This document shows, piece by piece, positions 1 through 6,500 of a DNA stretch of 6,775 bases. Positions within the stretch are counted from its first letter, which is position 1, and each line of letters begins with the position of its first letter. This DNA comes from Methanosarcinales archaeon (GTDB taxonomy: Archaea > Halobacteriota > Methanosarcinia > Methanosarcinales > Methanogasteraceae), in contig JAUWCK010000061.1 in the NCBI GenBank assembly GCA_030609345.1, positions 1-6,775 on the forward strand, given 5' to 3'. The notes beneath the pieces were generated by a model, which was not told where the DNA came from, made no database searches, and saw only the letters and a program-made list of their open reading frames with translations. Position numbers and translations under genes: made by a program.

Positions 1-1563
1 ATAAGCGTTACCTACATGCAGAAGAGTAATATAGGTTTCACAGATGTATATAATTATTGTAAAGATAATAATATGAAGGAGCTTGCGGAGAAATGCCCGC
101 TCCATGAAGTATTAAACGATATGATCATCAAGCATCTGCCAGACCCGCTCGTAGCCCAGAAGCGGCGGGTTCCTGTGATCTGGCACGGCGATGCGGATTC
201 CGAGATCGGGGAGCAGATGGCTTCGTGTGATCCGGATGGCGATACCGCGCTAATGGTCACGAAGATCACGAGAGATCCTCATGCCGGCGAGATTGCGACG
301 GGCAGGCTCTTCAGCGGAACGATCGTCCGCGGTCAGGAACTATACATATCAGGCGCATCAGGCACCGACCGGATCCAGCAGGTCGGGGTCTTCATGGGAC
401 CGGATCGGGTTGAGGTCGAGAGGATCCCGGCAGGGAATATTGTGGCAGTAACCGGGCTTAAGAATGCGATCGTCGGGAGCACTGCAACGACGCTTTCAGA
501 GATGTATCCGTTCGAGACGATCACACACGCAAGCGAGCCAGTGGTCACGGTTGCAGTCGAGGCAAAGCACATGCGAGACCTTCCGAAACTGGTCGAGGTT
601 TTAAGGCAGGTCTCAAAGGAGGATCCGACGCTGCAGGTCAAGATCGACGAGGAGACCGGCGAACACCTGCTCGCAGGGATGGGCGAACTGCATCTCGAGG
701 TCGTAGCCCACCGGATCGAGCGGGACAAGGGCGTCGAGATCACCACGTCCGAGCCGATCGTGGCGTACCGTGAGACCGTGAGGGGTAGTGCAGGACCGGT
801 CGAAGGGAAGTCACCGAACAGGCATAACAGATTCTACATCGAGGTTTCGCCTCTCGAACCGGAGGTTGTCGATCTGATCAAATCCGGCGAGATCAGCATG
901 AGGATGGACAAGATTGAGCGGCGGGATAAGCTGATGGAGATCGGCATGGACAAGGATGAGGCAAAGAGTTTCACTGCGATCTCGGAATCAAACGTCCTTC
1001 TCGATATGACCAAGGGTGTCCAGTACCTCCGCGAGACGATGGAACTGATCATCGAGGGGTTCGAGGAGGCGACCACTGCAGGACCGATGTCGAGAGAGCC
1101 ATGTCAGGGTGTCAAGCTGCGACTGGTCGATGTCAAGCTCCATGAGGATGCCGTGCACCGCGGTCCTGCTCAGGTGATCCCGGCAGTCAGGCAGGCGATT
1201 CAGGCAGGGATCCTGATGGCAGATGTGACGCTGCTCGAACCGTTCCAGAAGGTCTTTATCCAGGTGCCGCAGGACCACATGGGCGGCGCGATATCAGAGA
1301 TCCAGGGGCGGAGAGGCGCGATACTGAACATGACGCAGGAAGGCGATGTCACAGACATCGAAGCGAAGACGCCGGTTGCAGAGTTATTCGGGTTTGCAGG
1401 CGATCTCAGGTCTGCAACCGAAGGGAGAGCGCTCTGGAGCACCGAGTTTGCGGGTTTTGAGTCGCTTCCAAAGAACCTGCTTCCTGAGATCGTTTCACAG
1501 ATCAGGACGCGAAAGGGCTTGAAGCCAGGGATACCAAAGCCGAGCGACTTTGTGAGCGAGTAG
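1..1563 (+). CDS. fusA: Translation elongation factor EF-2, C-terminal part (5' end outside window)
   Basis: EF-2 is the GTPase that drives ribosomal translocation in the cytoplasm. The reading frame is open from base 1, before the first ATG at 16, so the gene enters from the left and the start is not here. What remains is about 520 codons of an approximately 730-residue archaeal EF-2: the end of the G domain, domain II ([16 protein letters not shown] near 280-325), domain III ([12 protein letters not shown] near 667-702), domain IV and domain V. The diphthamide loop VHRGPAQ is intact, with the modified histidine at 1156-1158. The C-terminus ([14 protein letters not shown]) is typical of the family and ends at TAG 1561-1563. 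The GTP-binding motifs lie upstream of the window. In many euryarchaea tuf follows fusA; here gene debris follows instead. Bases about 25-120 are much more AT-rich than the rest of the gene. Identification is certain from several family motifs. Confidence 0.97.
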   Translation: MSVTYMQKSNIGFTDVYNYCKDNNMKELAEKCPLHEVLNDMIIKHLPDPLVAQKRRVPVIWHGDADSEIGEQMASCDPDGDTALMVTKITRDPHAGEIATGRLFSGTIVRGQELYISGASGTDRIQQVGVFMGPDRVEVERIPAGNIVAVTGLKNAIVGSTATTLSEMYPFETITHASEPVVTVAVEAKHMRDLPKLVEVLRQVSKEDPTLQVKIDEETGEHLLAGMGELHLEVVAHRIERDKGVEITTSEPIVAYRETVRGSAGPVEGKSPNRHNRFYIEVSPLEPEVVDLIKSGEISMRMDKIERRDKLMEIGMDKDEAKSFTAISESNVLLDMTKGVQYLRETMELIIEGFEEATTAGPMSREPCQGVKLRLVDVKLHEDAVHRGPAQVIPAVRQAIQAGILMADVTLLEPFQKVFIQVPQDHMGGAISEIQGRRGAILNMTQEGDVTDIEAKTPVAELFGFAGDLRSATEGRALWSTEFAGFESLPKNLLPEIVSQIRTRKGLKPGIPKPSDFVSE

Positions 1564-1569
1564 AGAGCG

Positions 1570-1585
1570 AGGTATCATTATACCT
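1570..1585. repeat. Perfect hairpin just after the EF-2 stop
   Basis: AGGTAT (1570-1575) and ATACCT (1580-1585) form a six-base-pair inverted repeat with a four-base loop, seven bases after the EF-2 stop codon. No run of T follows, so it does not match a standard intrinsic or archaeal T-tract terminator. It may protect or define the 3' end of the EF-2 transcript, or may be chance. Confidence 0.4.
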
Positions 1586-1602
1586 GCACGCCGGGTGTCT
1601 GA

Positions 1603-1841
1603 ATCGGCATGACCGAGGAAGGCATCCGGTAGTGTCCCAGCTATGTGGTTGGTGCGGTATAGGTCGGATCGATCTCATCCGGGTTCGATGCGATCATCGC
1701 GATCATGTCCTGCGGGATTGCGCGCTCCGTCACGCGATCGCGGTCACTGGCGGGCATCACGGCACGAATGAGATCGCGACAAGGCTTTCTGTGCTGGGTG
1801 CTGATCCGGTGATCACGAATGCGAGCGAGGTCGTGAAGTGA
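1603..1841 (+). pseudogene. Decayed CbiG N-terminal-domain remnant, copy A
   Basis: CbiG opens the delta-lactone ring of cobalt-precorrin-5A in anaerobic cobalamin synthesis. Three blocks in the order expected for its N-terminal domain are readable, but in two frames. In frame 1, IGMTEEGIR (1603-1629) resembles the family's opening and is followed by stops at 1630 and 1660; GFDAIIAIMSCGIAR (about 1681-1725) follows. In frame 3, HAIAVTGGHHGTNEIATR and LSVLGADPVITNASEVVK run from 1731 to a TGA at 1839-1841. The roughly 25 residues that normally separate GIxxR from the GRYAI block are missing, which explains the frame change. The open frame starting at GTG 1632 merely joins the last block to out-of-frame sequence. 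The 3' part is repeated at 4051-4151. The middle and C-terminal CbiG domains are absent. The family assignment rests on remembered motifs and is good for the SGGH-type block, moderate for the first. Confidence 0.68.
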
Positions 1842-1871
1842 GAGGGGCGGCGGTTTGGACAGAGAAGTTCA

Positions 1872-1895
1872 AAGGCGATAGGAATATATATTTAT
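1872..1895 (+). promoter_or_regulatory. Archaeal promoter of the two-gene island
   Basis: The TATA box ATATATATTTA lies at about 1884-1894, preceded by a purine-rich BRE-like stretch (AAAGGCGATAGG). Transcription would be expected to start about 25 bases downstream, near 1915, which leaves a short leader before the start codon of the first island gene at 1946. It gives the island its own transcription, independent of EF-2. Confidence 0.65.
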
Positions 1896-1934
1896 GCGTA
1901 GGGATATACGAGGGGTGAGCTAAAGACTCTCTTC

Positions 1935-1938
1935 AGGA
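1935..1938 (+). promoter_or_regulatory. Ribosome binding site that selects the start at 1946
   Basis: AGGA at 1935-1938 is seven bases before the ATG at 1946 but only one base before the ATG at 1940. The spacing favours 1946 as the translation start. Confidence 0.5.
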
Positions 1939-1945
1939 AATGAGT

Positions 1946-2800
1946 ATGGATAAAGAACTAATACAGTTACTTGGAAGCTGTGGGGTTATCGAAAAACTTC
2001 TTGCAGTTTTGGCATTTTTGTCGGCTGGAGTTCTTGGAGTGTACAATTCTTTTTCCAAAACTAATAGAGAATTTATAACCAAGTTCTCAGGCGCTCTCCT
2101 TGTCAGCGCTCTTGCACTATTAGCCAGCCATGTTGCCGTTTATGCCTTGTCGATATTCATAGTTGCAACAATAATCACACGTTTAGATTTTCTTGAGAAT
2201 ATAGCAGCAATTTTTTGGGGGCGACGCGAGTTTTGGGAATACCGAACTCAGATGACTAAAGCGACAAAAGCAGAACTTAGAGATAAACTCCAACGAGAGG
2301 TTCAACAAGAGGTTGAACCGGGCACACCAAGTAAAGAAGTTCGTAACACTCAGATCCAAGCTGGTGAATTCGAAAGACTATCGATTGATAAAATCGGTAG
2401 CGAAGACGGTATCTTTGAAAAAAACCGTGTTCGGTCAGGGGTTTGTATTATGGTTGAAGGATTAAATTATCTTTTAGATGCTGTTGCAGTTGTCTCGAAA
2501 GGCGCTATCTGCTTTTATGTCATAGAAATTAAGTTTGTCCGTTCAAGTCATACTATACCTACGGGGGCAAGACAGATTCAAAAGTATATGCATGCGTATG
2601 AGGCATTTGTTGAAGATCATGAGCCAGCTATACCAGTGCGAGGAATCTTAATTATTCCTTCCAACATTGAATCTGAAAATTTTATTGGAGATCGGATTGG
2701 TGTACTTAAATTCGATGTACAGACGCGAAAGTTCACCAACAAGAACATAATTTCAGAATGGATTTATGGAAAGGAAAAAAAGGATTGGAATGATTTATAA
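1946..2800 (+). CDS. Membrane-anchored PD-(D/E)XK nuclease-like protein
   Basis: The specific family is not recognised. With the start at 1946 (the longer form from ATG 1940 adds two residues) the protein has 284 residues. Residues 15-33 form one hydrophobic helix and 48-77 a second long hydrophobic stretch, probably two transmembrane segments. Residues about 96-125 are a charged, helix-prone linker. The C-terminal half carries a pattern matching the PD-(D/E)XK nuclease fold: D178 in LLDAVAVV, then after 15 residues the strand FYVIEIK with E194 and K196, then a helix with QIQKYMHAY (Q210 and Y214), like the QxxxY motif of RecB-type nucleases. The expected site is a cytoplasmic nuclease tethered to the membrane. 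It is the first gene of the island, 91 bases before the SIR2-like gene, same strand. Base composition is lower in GC than the flanks (21 of 60 bases at 2461-2520). Alternatives are a NERD- or Mrr-like domain or an inactive fold. Membrane segments are confident; nuclease activity is inferred. Confidence 0.8.
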   Translation: MDKELIQLLGSCGVIEKLLAVLAFLSAGVLGVYNSFSKTNREFITKFSGALLVSALALLASHVAVYALSIFIVATIITRLDFLENIAAIFWGRREFWEYRTQMTKATKAELRDKLQREVQQEVEPGTPSKEVRNTQIQAGEFERLSIDKIGSEDGIFEKNRVRSGVCIMVEGLNYLLDAVAVVSKGAICFYVIEIKFVRSSHTIPTGARQIQKYMHAYEAFVEDHEPAIPVRGILIIPSNIESENFIGDRIGVLKFDVQTRKFTNKNIISEWIYGKEKKDWNDL

Positions 2801-2878
2801 CATGCCATCTGCCGCGACTCTTCGCTACCACTCACAAACCATGACACTCGTTGTATGAAATCGGACTTTAGGATGATT

Positions 2879-2884
2879 AGGGGA
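2879..2884 (+). promoter_or_regulatory. Ribosome binding site of the SIR2-like gene
   Basis: AGGGGA sits seven bases before the ATG at 2892, a good Shine-Dalgarno match and spacing. The 91-base gap 2801-2891 shows no convincing TATA box, so the gene is probably co-transcribed with the upstream membrane protein gene. Confidence 0.6.
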
Positions 2885-2891
2885 ATTAATT

Positions 2892-3902
2892 ATGAAAAAA
2901 CAATTTCCTCCAAATAAATTGAAAGAGCTTGATATCAAAAGTGCGAGTAATTTTATGTCACTAATCAAAGATTCAAGAGAAAGTAAATATACGCTGGTTC
3001 TTGGTGCAGGTGTTTCAGCTTCAGCGGGGATACCTCAATGGAAAGAATTATTAAGAAAGATGTGTTCATGCTTTTTTTCTCACTGGGAACCAGTAGATAA
3101 TCCGCCCAAAAATTTATCGATAGCATTAGTAGATGATTTTTTGTGGGATGACGAATCTGTTGAGTTTGCTAATAAGTTTTCAGAAGATGATCTACTACTT
3201 GTTGCACAACAAATAAAAAATTGTATTCGTGATCTTGATTGGATATACTTATTAAGACATTGCCTTTATGATGAAATTCAAAATACTCCACAGACATCTA
3301 AATTAATAGAAAGTATAGCCGAATTATGCGTTAATAATACAGATAAAATTAAAGCCATAATTAATTATAATTATGATGATCTATTCGAATTGACCTTAAA
3401 GACTAAAGGAGTAAGATACAATCATGTATGGTCTGATAAAAAGTATAATAATAAAATTGACTCCATTCCAATATATCATCCACATGGTATTCTTCCTATT
3501 ATAGGGGGTATAAAATCAAATATCATAATCGCAGAAGATGATTATCACAAAGAAACGATGGAACCGTATTCTAAGTCAAATCTGGTACAAATCCATTGTT
3601 TATGTAACTCAACTTGTGTATTTTTTGGAACATCGATGAGAGATCCAAATCTTAGAAGGCTTCTAAGAATAAGCTCTTCAATATCACCGAATAAACATTA
3701 TGTCTTTTTAATACAATCAAACAATAAAGACAAATATTATATTATGTACGACTCGTTATTTGATAATGATCTAATAAAATTAGGCGTGAAAACCATAAGA
3801 TATGAAAAACAATTGGATTTAAATGATATTTATTCAAAATTTCCAGAATTAATTAATATTTTAGATAAAAGTTTAACGAACAAAGGATTTGTCTGGGAAT
3901 AA
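2892..3902 (+). CDS. SIR2-like (SIR2_2-type) NAD-binding protein, probable NADase
   Basis: The 336-residue protein shows the SIR2 Rossmann signature in order: LVLGAGVSASAGIPQWKELL (35-54; GAGVS at 38-42), INYNYDDLFE (157-166) where N160 and D162 match the NYD motif of SIR2-like effectors, YHPHG (195-199) with the candidate catalytic H198, EDDYH (215-219), and FFGTSMRDPNLRRLL (244-258). This is the SIR2_2 class rather than the deacetylase class: no zinc-binding CxxC pairs are seen in the expected place. Members of this class in defence systems such as Thoeris ThsA, DSR and SIR2-HerA cleave NAD+ to stop infected cells. All key residues are present, so activity is plausible. There is no signal peptide or membrane segment. 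The gene is strikingly AT-rich (15 of 60 G/C at 3361-3420 against 38 of 60 at 661-720 in EF-2), which suggests transfer. The C-terminal 80 residues are not recognised. Pairing with the membrane nuclease-like gene is inferred from order and spacing. Confidence 0.9.
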   Translation: MKKQFPPNKLKELDIKSASNFMSLIKDSRESKYTLVLGAGVSASAGIPQWKELLRKMCSCFFSHWEPVDNPPKNLSIALVDDFLWDDESVEFANKFSEDDLLLVAQQIKNCIRDLDWIYLLRHCLYDEIQNTPQTSKLIESIAELCVNNTDKIKAIINYNYDDLFELTLKTKGVRYNHVWSDKKYNNKIDSIPIYHPHGILPIIGGIKSNIIIAEDDYHKETMEPYSKSNLVQIHCLCNSTCVFFGTSMRDPNLRRLLRISSSISPNKHYVFLIQSNNKDKYYIMYDSLFDNDLIKLGVKTIRYEKQLDLNDIYSKFPELINILDKSLTNKGFVWE

Positions 3903-4050
3903 ATGAATCATCGTTAGCATAGTAGTTCAACTTCGCACAACATGGTGTTTGCAGGCATGTTCCATTCAGCCGCTTCACATAAATGTGCGATTTGCTATAC
4001 CTCCGATAATCCCATATCCCCCCGCCTCCGCACCAAACAACAGCACAACC

Positions 4051-4151
4051 GCGGCAGGATATTATGCGATCGCGGTTTCTGGCGGGCATCGCGGCTTTCG
4101 GTGCTGGGCGCGGATCTTGTAATCACGAATGCAAGCGAGGTTGTGAAGTGA
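4051..4151 (+). pseudogene. Decayed CbiG N-terminal-domain remnant, copy B
   Basis: AAGYYAIAVSGGHRG reads in frame 1 at 4051-4095 and RLSVLGADLVITNASEVVK reads in frame 3 from 4092 to a TGA at 4149-4151. Compared with copy A, 22 bases encoding the GTNEIATR part are missing, which breaks the frame. Outside that deletion the two copies match at 75 of 86 positions (4066-4151 against 1734-1841). No earlier CbiG block is convincing in 3903-4050, so the fragment is shorter than copy A. Both copies end at the same codon. The open frame starting near 3942 joins the last block to unrelated out-of-frame sequence and is unlikely to be a gene. The remnant lies just after the SIR2-like gene and before the convergent methyltransferase end. 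Confidence 0.68.
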
Positions 4152-4179
4152 ACGACGAAACTTCCGAAAACCCTGGCGG

Positions 4180-5415
4180 TCACTCCTTCTCAGCCACCAG
4201 AATCACCGTAGAATACGTAAAAAGAAGCCGCCCCTCACCATCAAAGCGAACCCTGAGACCAATTTTATCCCCCTCGACCGAATCAGCCATCATACGCCTG
4301 ACCTCCTTAGCGATCTCCTCACCGGGATCTGCGATCTTTATCCACTCATCGAAATAGAAGTCGGCGTCCCAGTTTCTCGCATGAATGATCTTGAGCCCCG
4401 CATCCTTAAGCGTCCCTACCAGTTCCGGCTGCGAATAGAGGCGGACATGTGACGGATCACGGAGTTGCTCGATTCTGTTGTGGTATTCGCTCTTTGTAGC
4501 GTCTTCAGAAGAGAGCCCGTCCACGAGCACGATCTTCCCGCCGGTTTTGCAGACACGAGCCATCTCTGATACCGCCTTTCCGGGATCTGTGAAATGGTGG
4601 AACGCGAACCTGCATGACACGATATCAAACGACCCGTCCTCAAATCCGAGCGATTCCACATCCATTACCCTGAAATCGAGATTGCGAATCCCACGCTCTT
4701 CCTGTATGCTCTCAGCGACCAGAAGCATATCCCGGGTCATGTCGCAGCCAGTGACGTTGGCTCCGGAAACCCGTTTTGCGAACTCAAACGCGAGAAATCC
4801 GTTCCCTGTCGCCACATCCAGCACCTTATCGGACCCCCCAGGCGCGGTCATGTCAACGATCAGATTCAGGTGCTCCTTATCCGAGAGGATGCTGCTCTTC
4901 GAGTACGCGCCTGACCGCCTGCCGAACCGATCCTTTGCCGACTGTTTCTTGCGGTGCGCGACGAGACCGCCGTCCATCAGGATCTCGAGCAGGAAATCCG
5001 GCATCTTCGTACCAATGTACTCGCGACCGCCCGCGGTTACCGTACCGTCTTCGATATCGATCTCAACCACATCCCCTTCGTTGCAGGGAACCACCGTTCC
5101 GGTCTCGATGATCGGAAGCCCGATGTTTATGGCATTTCGAAAGAAGATGCGCGCAAAGGATGCCGCAACAACGCACCCCACCCCTGCATGTTTGATCGCG
5201 AGCACTGCTTGCTCTCTCGATGAGCCGCATCCAAAATTCATGCCGGCGACGATGATATCACCGCGCCCAACATTCCCTGCAAATCCGGGATCGATACCTT
5301 CGAGCACGTGATCGGCAAATACCTGCATATCGGTGGTGCGCAGGTATTTGCCGGGGATTATCGCATCGGTATCGATGTCATCCCCAAATATCCATGCCTT
5401 TCCCTTTATCTTCAC
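4180..5415 (-). CDS. Fusion of HacB/LeuD-type dehydratase small subunit with SAM-dependent methyltransferase
   Basis: Residues 1 to about 157 are a complete small (swivelling) subunit of the aconitase family: [14 protein letters not shown] (12-25), [10 protein letters not shown] (61-70) and a C-terminus ending [12 protein letters not shown]. The loop YLRT at 24-27 has Arg26 at the place reported to give methanogen homoaconitase its specificity for longer tricarboxylates (coenzyme B synthesis); isopropylmalate isomerase for leucine is the alternative. Residues about 158-411 are a class I methyltransferase: [17 protein letters not shown] at the start, motif [10 protein letters not shown] (198-206), the acidic ribose-binding D225, [13 protein letters not shown] (263-275) and a C-terminal FDEW segment. 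The substrate is unknown; it resembles the UbiE/Methyltransf_11 group. Junction bases near 4945 show no stop and no nearby ATG, so it reads as one 411-residue protein. The start is GTG (5415-5413), sharing GTGA with the cytochrome b stop. No strong Shine-Dalgarno precedes it, so translational coupling is likely. The large subunit is not in the window. Confidence 0.9.
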   Translation of the reverse strand: MKIKGKAWIFGDDIDTDAIIPGKYLRTTDMQVFADHVLEGIDPGFAGNVGRGDIIVAGMNFGCGSSREQAVLAIKHAGVGCVVAASFARIFFRNAINIGLPIIETGTVVPCNEGDVVEIDIEDGTVTAGGREYIGTKMPDFLLEILMDGGLVAHRKKQSAKDRFGRRSGAYSKSSILSDKEHLNLIVDMTAPGGSDKVLDVATGNGFLAFEFAKRVSGANVTGCDMTRDMLLVAESIQEERGIRNLDFRVMDVESLGFEDGSFDIVSCRFAFHHFTDPGKAVSEMARVCKTGGKIVLVDGLSSEDATKSEYHNRIEQLRDPSHVRLYSQPELVGTLKDAGLKIIHARNWDADFYFDEWIKIADPGEEIAKEVRRMMADSVEGDKIGLRVRFDGEGRLLFTYSTVILVAEKE

Positions 5416-6191
5416 TTCAGAACTACCAGTGGATGATGTCCCTTCTTAGCTGGCTTCTCTTTGTGTGGCGCTCTTATGATCTCGGTGTACTTGTCCATCT
5501 CTTCCTTGCCGCTTACGAAGATTGCATTGAAGTACTTCATGGTTCTCGGATCCATTCCAAGCAATCCGAAGTGCAGCGCGAGTTCGACTATGAACCAGTA
5601 CATCGCCCACAGGTGAACCGTGCGCACGAATCCGATCGCGGACATGTTGAACCATGGAGAGATGTATCCGATGTAAGAGAGGATCACAGGTTCAATATAC
5701 GTATGCCAGAACGCATACTCAGGAGCGTACATGATCACTCCGGTTGCCACGATCAGGAATATAGCGATGTTCTCTGGTATTACCAGCAGTTTGATTGCCG
5801 GGTGCAGCTTGTTTTTGTAGTGTCCGGTCTCTTGATCGACGGAGACGTATCGTGGATACTCTGCCTTACCAAAGAGACTGAGAATCATATTCTTCAGCTG
5901 GATCGCATCAGGTATGAAGAAGATCTCCGAAAGGAGATGCCCGCTCGTAAGCAGGTTGTAGAGGGTGAATATCCAGACTGCTATGATGAATATGAGCGCG
6001 GCGAACATGTGGAACAAGCGCACATTCTCATACGGGATGAGATGCCATGCATCCATCGTACACATATTGAACTGCTTTGCCATGTACCAGCCGGTGATTA
6101 TAAGGGTCACACATGAAAATAGGTGGAACGCATGCGCACGCATGCTTTTTGGGTCATATCGTTCGGTTATCAAACCATTGCTCTGTGACAT
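5412..6191 (-). CDS. Di-haem membrane cytochrome b (formate dehydrogenase gamma / hydrogenase b-type class)
   Basis: Such subunits pass electrons between a membrane-bound hydrogenase, formate dehydrogenase or similar oxidoreductase and the quinone or methanophenazine pool. The 259-residue protein has four clear hydrophobic helices at about 21-39, 58-80, 132-155 and 188-212. Histidines fit the haem-ligand pattern of FdnI-type cytochromes: H20/H23 in helix 1, H61 in helix 2, and H193 and H207 in the last helix, 14 residues apart. The C-terminal tail is basic and cytoplasmic in character. The start is placed at ATG 6191 because AGGAGG lies six bases upstream; an in-frame ATG at 6215 would give eight more residues but falls inside a hairpin and precedes that ribosome site. 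Its stop overlaps the GTG of the HacB-methyltransferase gene. No catalytic partner subunit is seen in this window, so its electron donor cannot be named. Confidence 0.88.
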   Translation of the reverse strand: MSQSNGLITERYDPKSMRAHAFHLFSCVTLIITGWYMAKQFNMCTMDAWHLIPYENVRLFHMFAALIFIIAVWIFTLYNLLTSGHLLSEIFFIPDAIQLKNMILSLFGKAEYPRYVSVDQETGHYKNKLHPAIKLLVIPENIAIFLIVATGVIMYAPEYAFWHTYIEPVILSYIGYISPWFNMSAIGFVRTVHLWAMYWFIVELALHFGLLGMDPRTMKYFNAIFVSGKEEMDKYTEIIRAPHKEKPAKKGHHPLVVLK

Positions 6192-6197
6192 GTAATG

Positions 6198-6203
6198 CCT
6201 CCT
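6198..6203 (-). promoter_or_regulatory. Ribosome binding site that sets the cytochrome b start
   Basis: On the minus strand AGGAGG is a near-perfect Shine-Dalgarno sequence, six bases before the ATG at 6191. It decides in favour of the shorter protein over the upstream in-frame ATGs at 6215 and 6212. Confidence 0.75.
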
Positions 6204-6205
6204 CT

Positions 6206-6220
6206 GCCGCATCATGCGGC
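6206..6220. repeat. Palindrome adjoining the cytochrome b ribosome site
   Basis: GCCGCAT (6206-6212) and ATGCGGC (6214-6220) are perfect seven-base arms around a single C. In the minus-strand transcript the GC-rich hairpin would end two bases before the AGGAGG site, so it lies in the leader and could affect ribosome access. It might instead be a protein-binding site. Confidence 0.5.
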
Positions 6221-6233
6221 GGCATTCGATATA

Positions 6234-6264
6234 CGAACCGATCGCTTTTAAATGTTACGGTTCG
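6234..6264 (-). promoter_or_regulatory. Cytochrome b promoter: TATA box inside an inverted repeat
   Basis: Read on the minus strand, ATTTAAAAG (TATA box, plus-strand 6245-6253) is positioned to start transcription near 6223, giving a leader of about 30 bases before ATG 6191. The box is enclosed by exact seven-base inverted arms, CGAACCG at 6234-6240 and CGGTTCG at 6258-6264. A CGATCG palindrome also abuts each side (6239-6244 and 6263-6268). Such symmetry around a TATA box is what an operator for a dimeric regulator looks like. The regulator is unknown. Confidence 0.55.
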
Positions 6265-6400
6265 ATCGAGCCCCCGGAAATTGCCAGCGCATCGACAAAA
6301 GCAAAAAAACGTACGGTGGATGGACTTAAATATAATTGTGGTTTGTTTGGTTTGGTACTATCATTGCTGATGTAGAATGTATGAAAGAATGAAATGGAAA

Positions 6401-6418
6401 TATCCCACCATCGGGATA
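6401..6418. repeat. Inverted repeat TATCCC-N6-GGGATA
   Basis: Perfect six-base arms (6401-6406 and 6413-6418) separated by six bases, the geometry of a helix-turn-helix dimer site. It lies about 150 bases before the ftsZ TATA box. Confidence 0.45.
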
Positions 6419-6420
6419 AT

Positions 6421-6453
6421 TATCAGATGACTGATTTTCCCGGAGATCTGATA
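6421..6453. repeat. Inverted repeat TATCAGAT-N17-ATCTGATA
   Basis: Perfect eight-base arms at 6421-6428 and 6446-6453 with 17 bases between, only two bases after the preceding inverted repeat. As RNA it would form a stem with a large loop; as DNA the arms could be a pair of half-sites. Confidence 0.45.
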
Positions 6454-6486
6454 GGATTCTTGAGGTACAGTGCGGATTATGATTTA

Positions 6487-6500
6487 GTGGAGGGCTCCAC
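6487..6500. repeat. Palindrome GTGGAG-GG-CTCCAC
   Basis: Perfect six-base arms around GG, about 50 bases upstream of the ftsZ TATA box. The two-base spacer is too short for a stable RNA loop without opening a pair, so a DNA-binding site is the better reading. Confidence 0.4.

Noticed and set aside
1632..1841. 69-codon open frame from GTG, candidate small gene
   Set aside because: Only its last 37 residues match CbiG; the first part is out of frame with the CbiG block readable in another frame, so it is part of a broken gene.
1564..1939. tRNA gene or attachment site next to the island
   Set aside because: No cloverleaf, no CCA-type 3' end and no short exact repeat typical of an integrase site; the only repeat shared with the other side is the CbiG segment.
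3942..4151. 69-codon open frame ending in the same residues as the one at 1841
   Set aside because: Only the last 19 or so residues are CbiG-like; the preceding CbiG block lies in a different frame because of a 22-base deletion.
4478..5311. 277-codon open frame on the plus strand
   Set aside because: It lies wholly antisense to the HacB-methyltransferase gene; it is rich in Ser, Pro and Arg as expected of a shadow frame and matches nothing known.
5394..6116. 240-codon open frame on the plus strand
   Set aside because: Antisense to the cytochrome b gene, which has clear haem ligands and a ribosome site; the antisense product is Asp/His/Arg-rich with no motif.
6421..6453. Possible archaeal C/D box guide RNA (ATGA and CTGA motifs)
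   Set aside because: No proper C box (RTGATGA) with correctly spaced D', C' and D boxes could be found.
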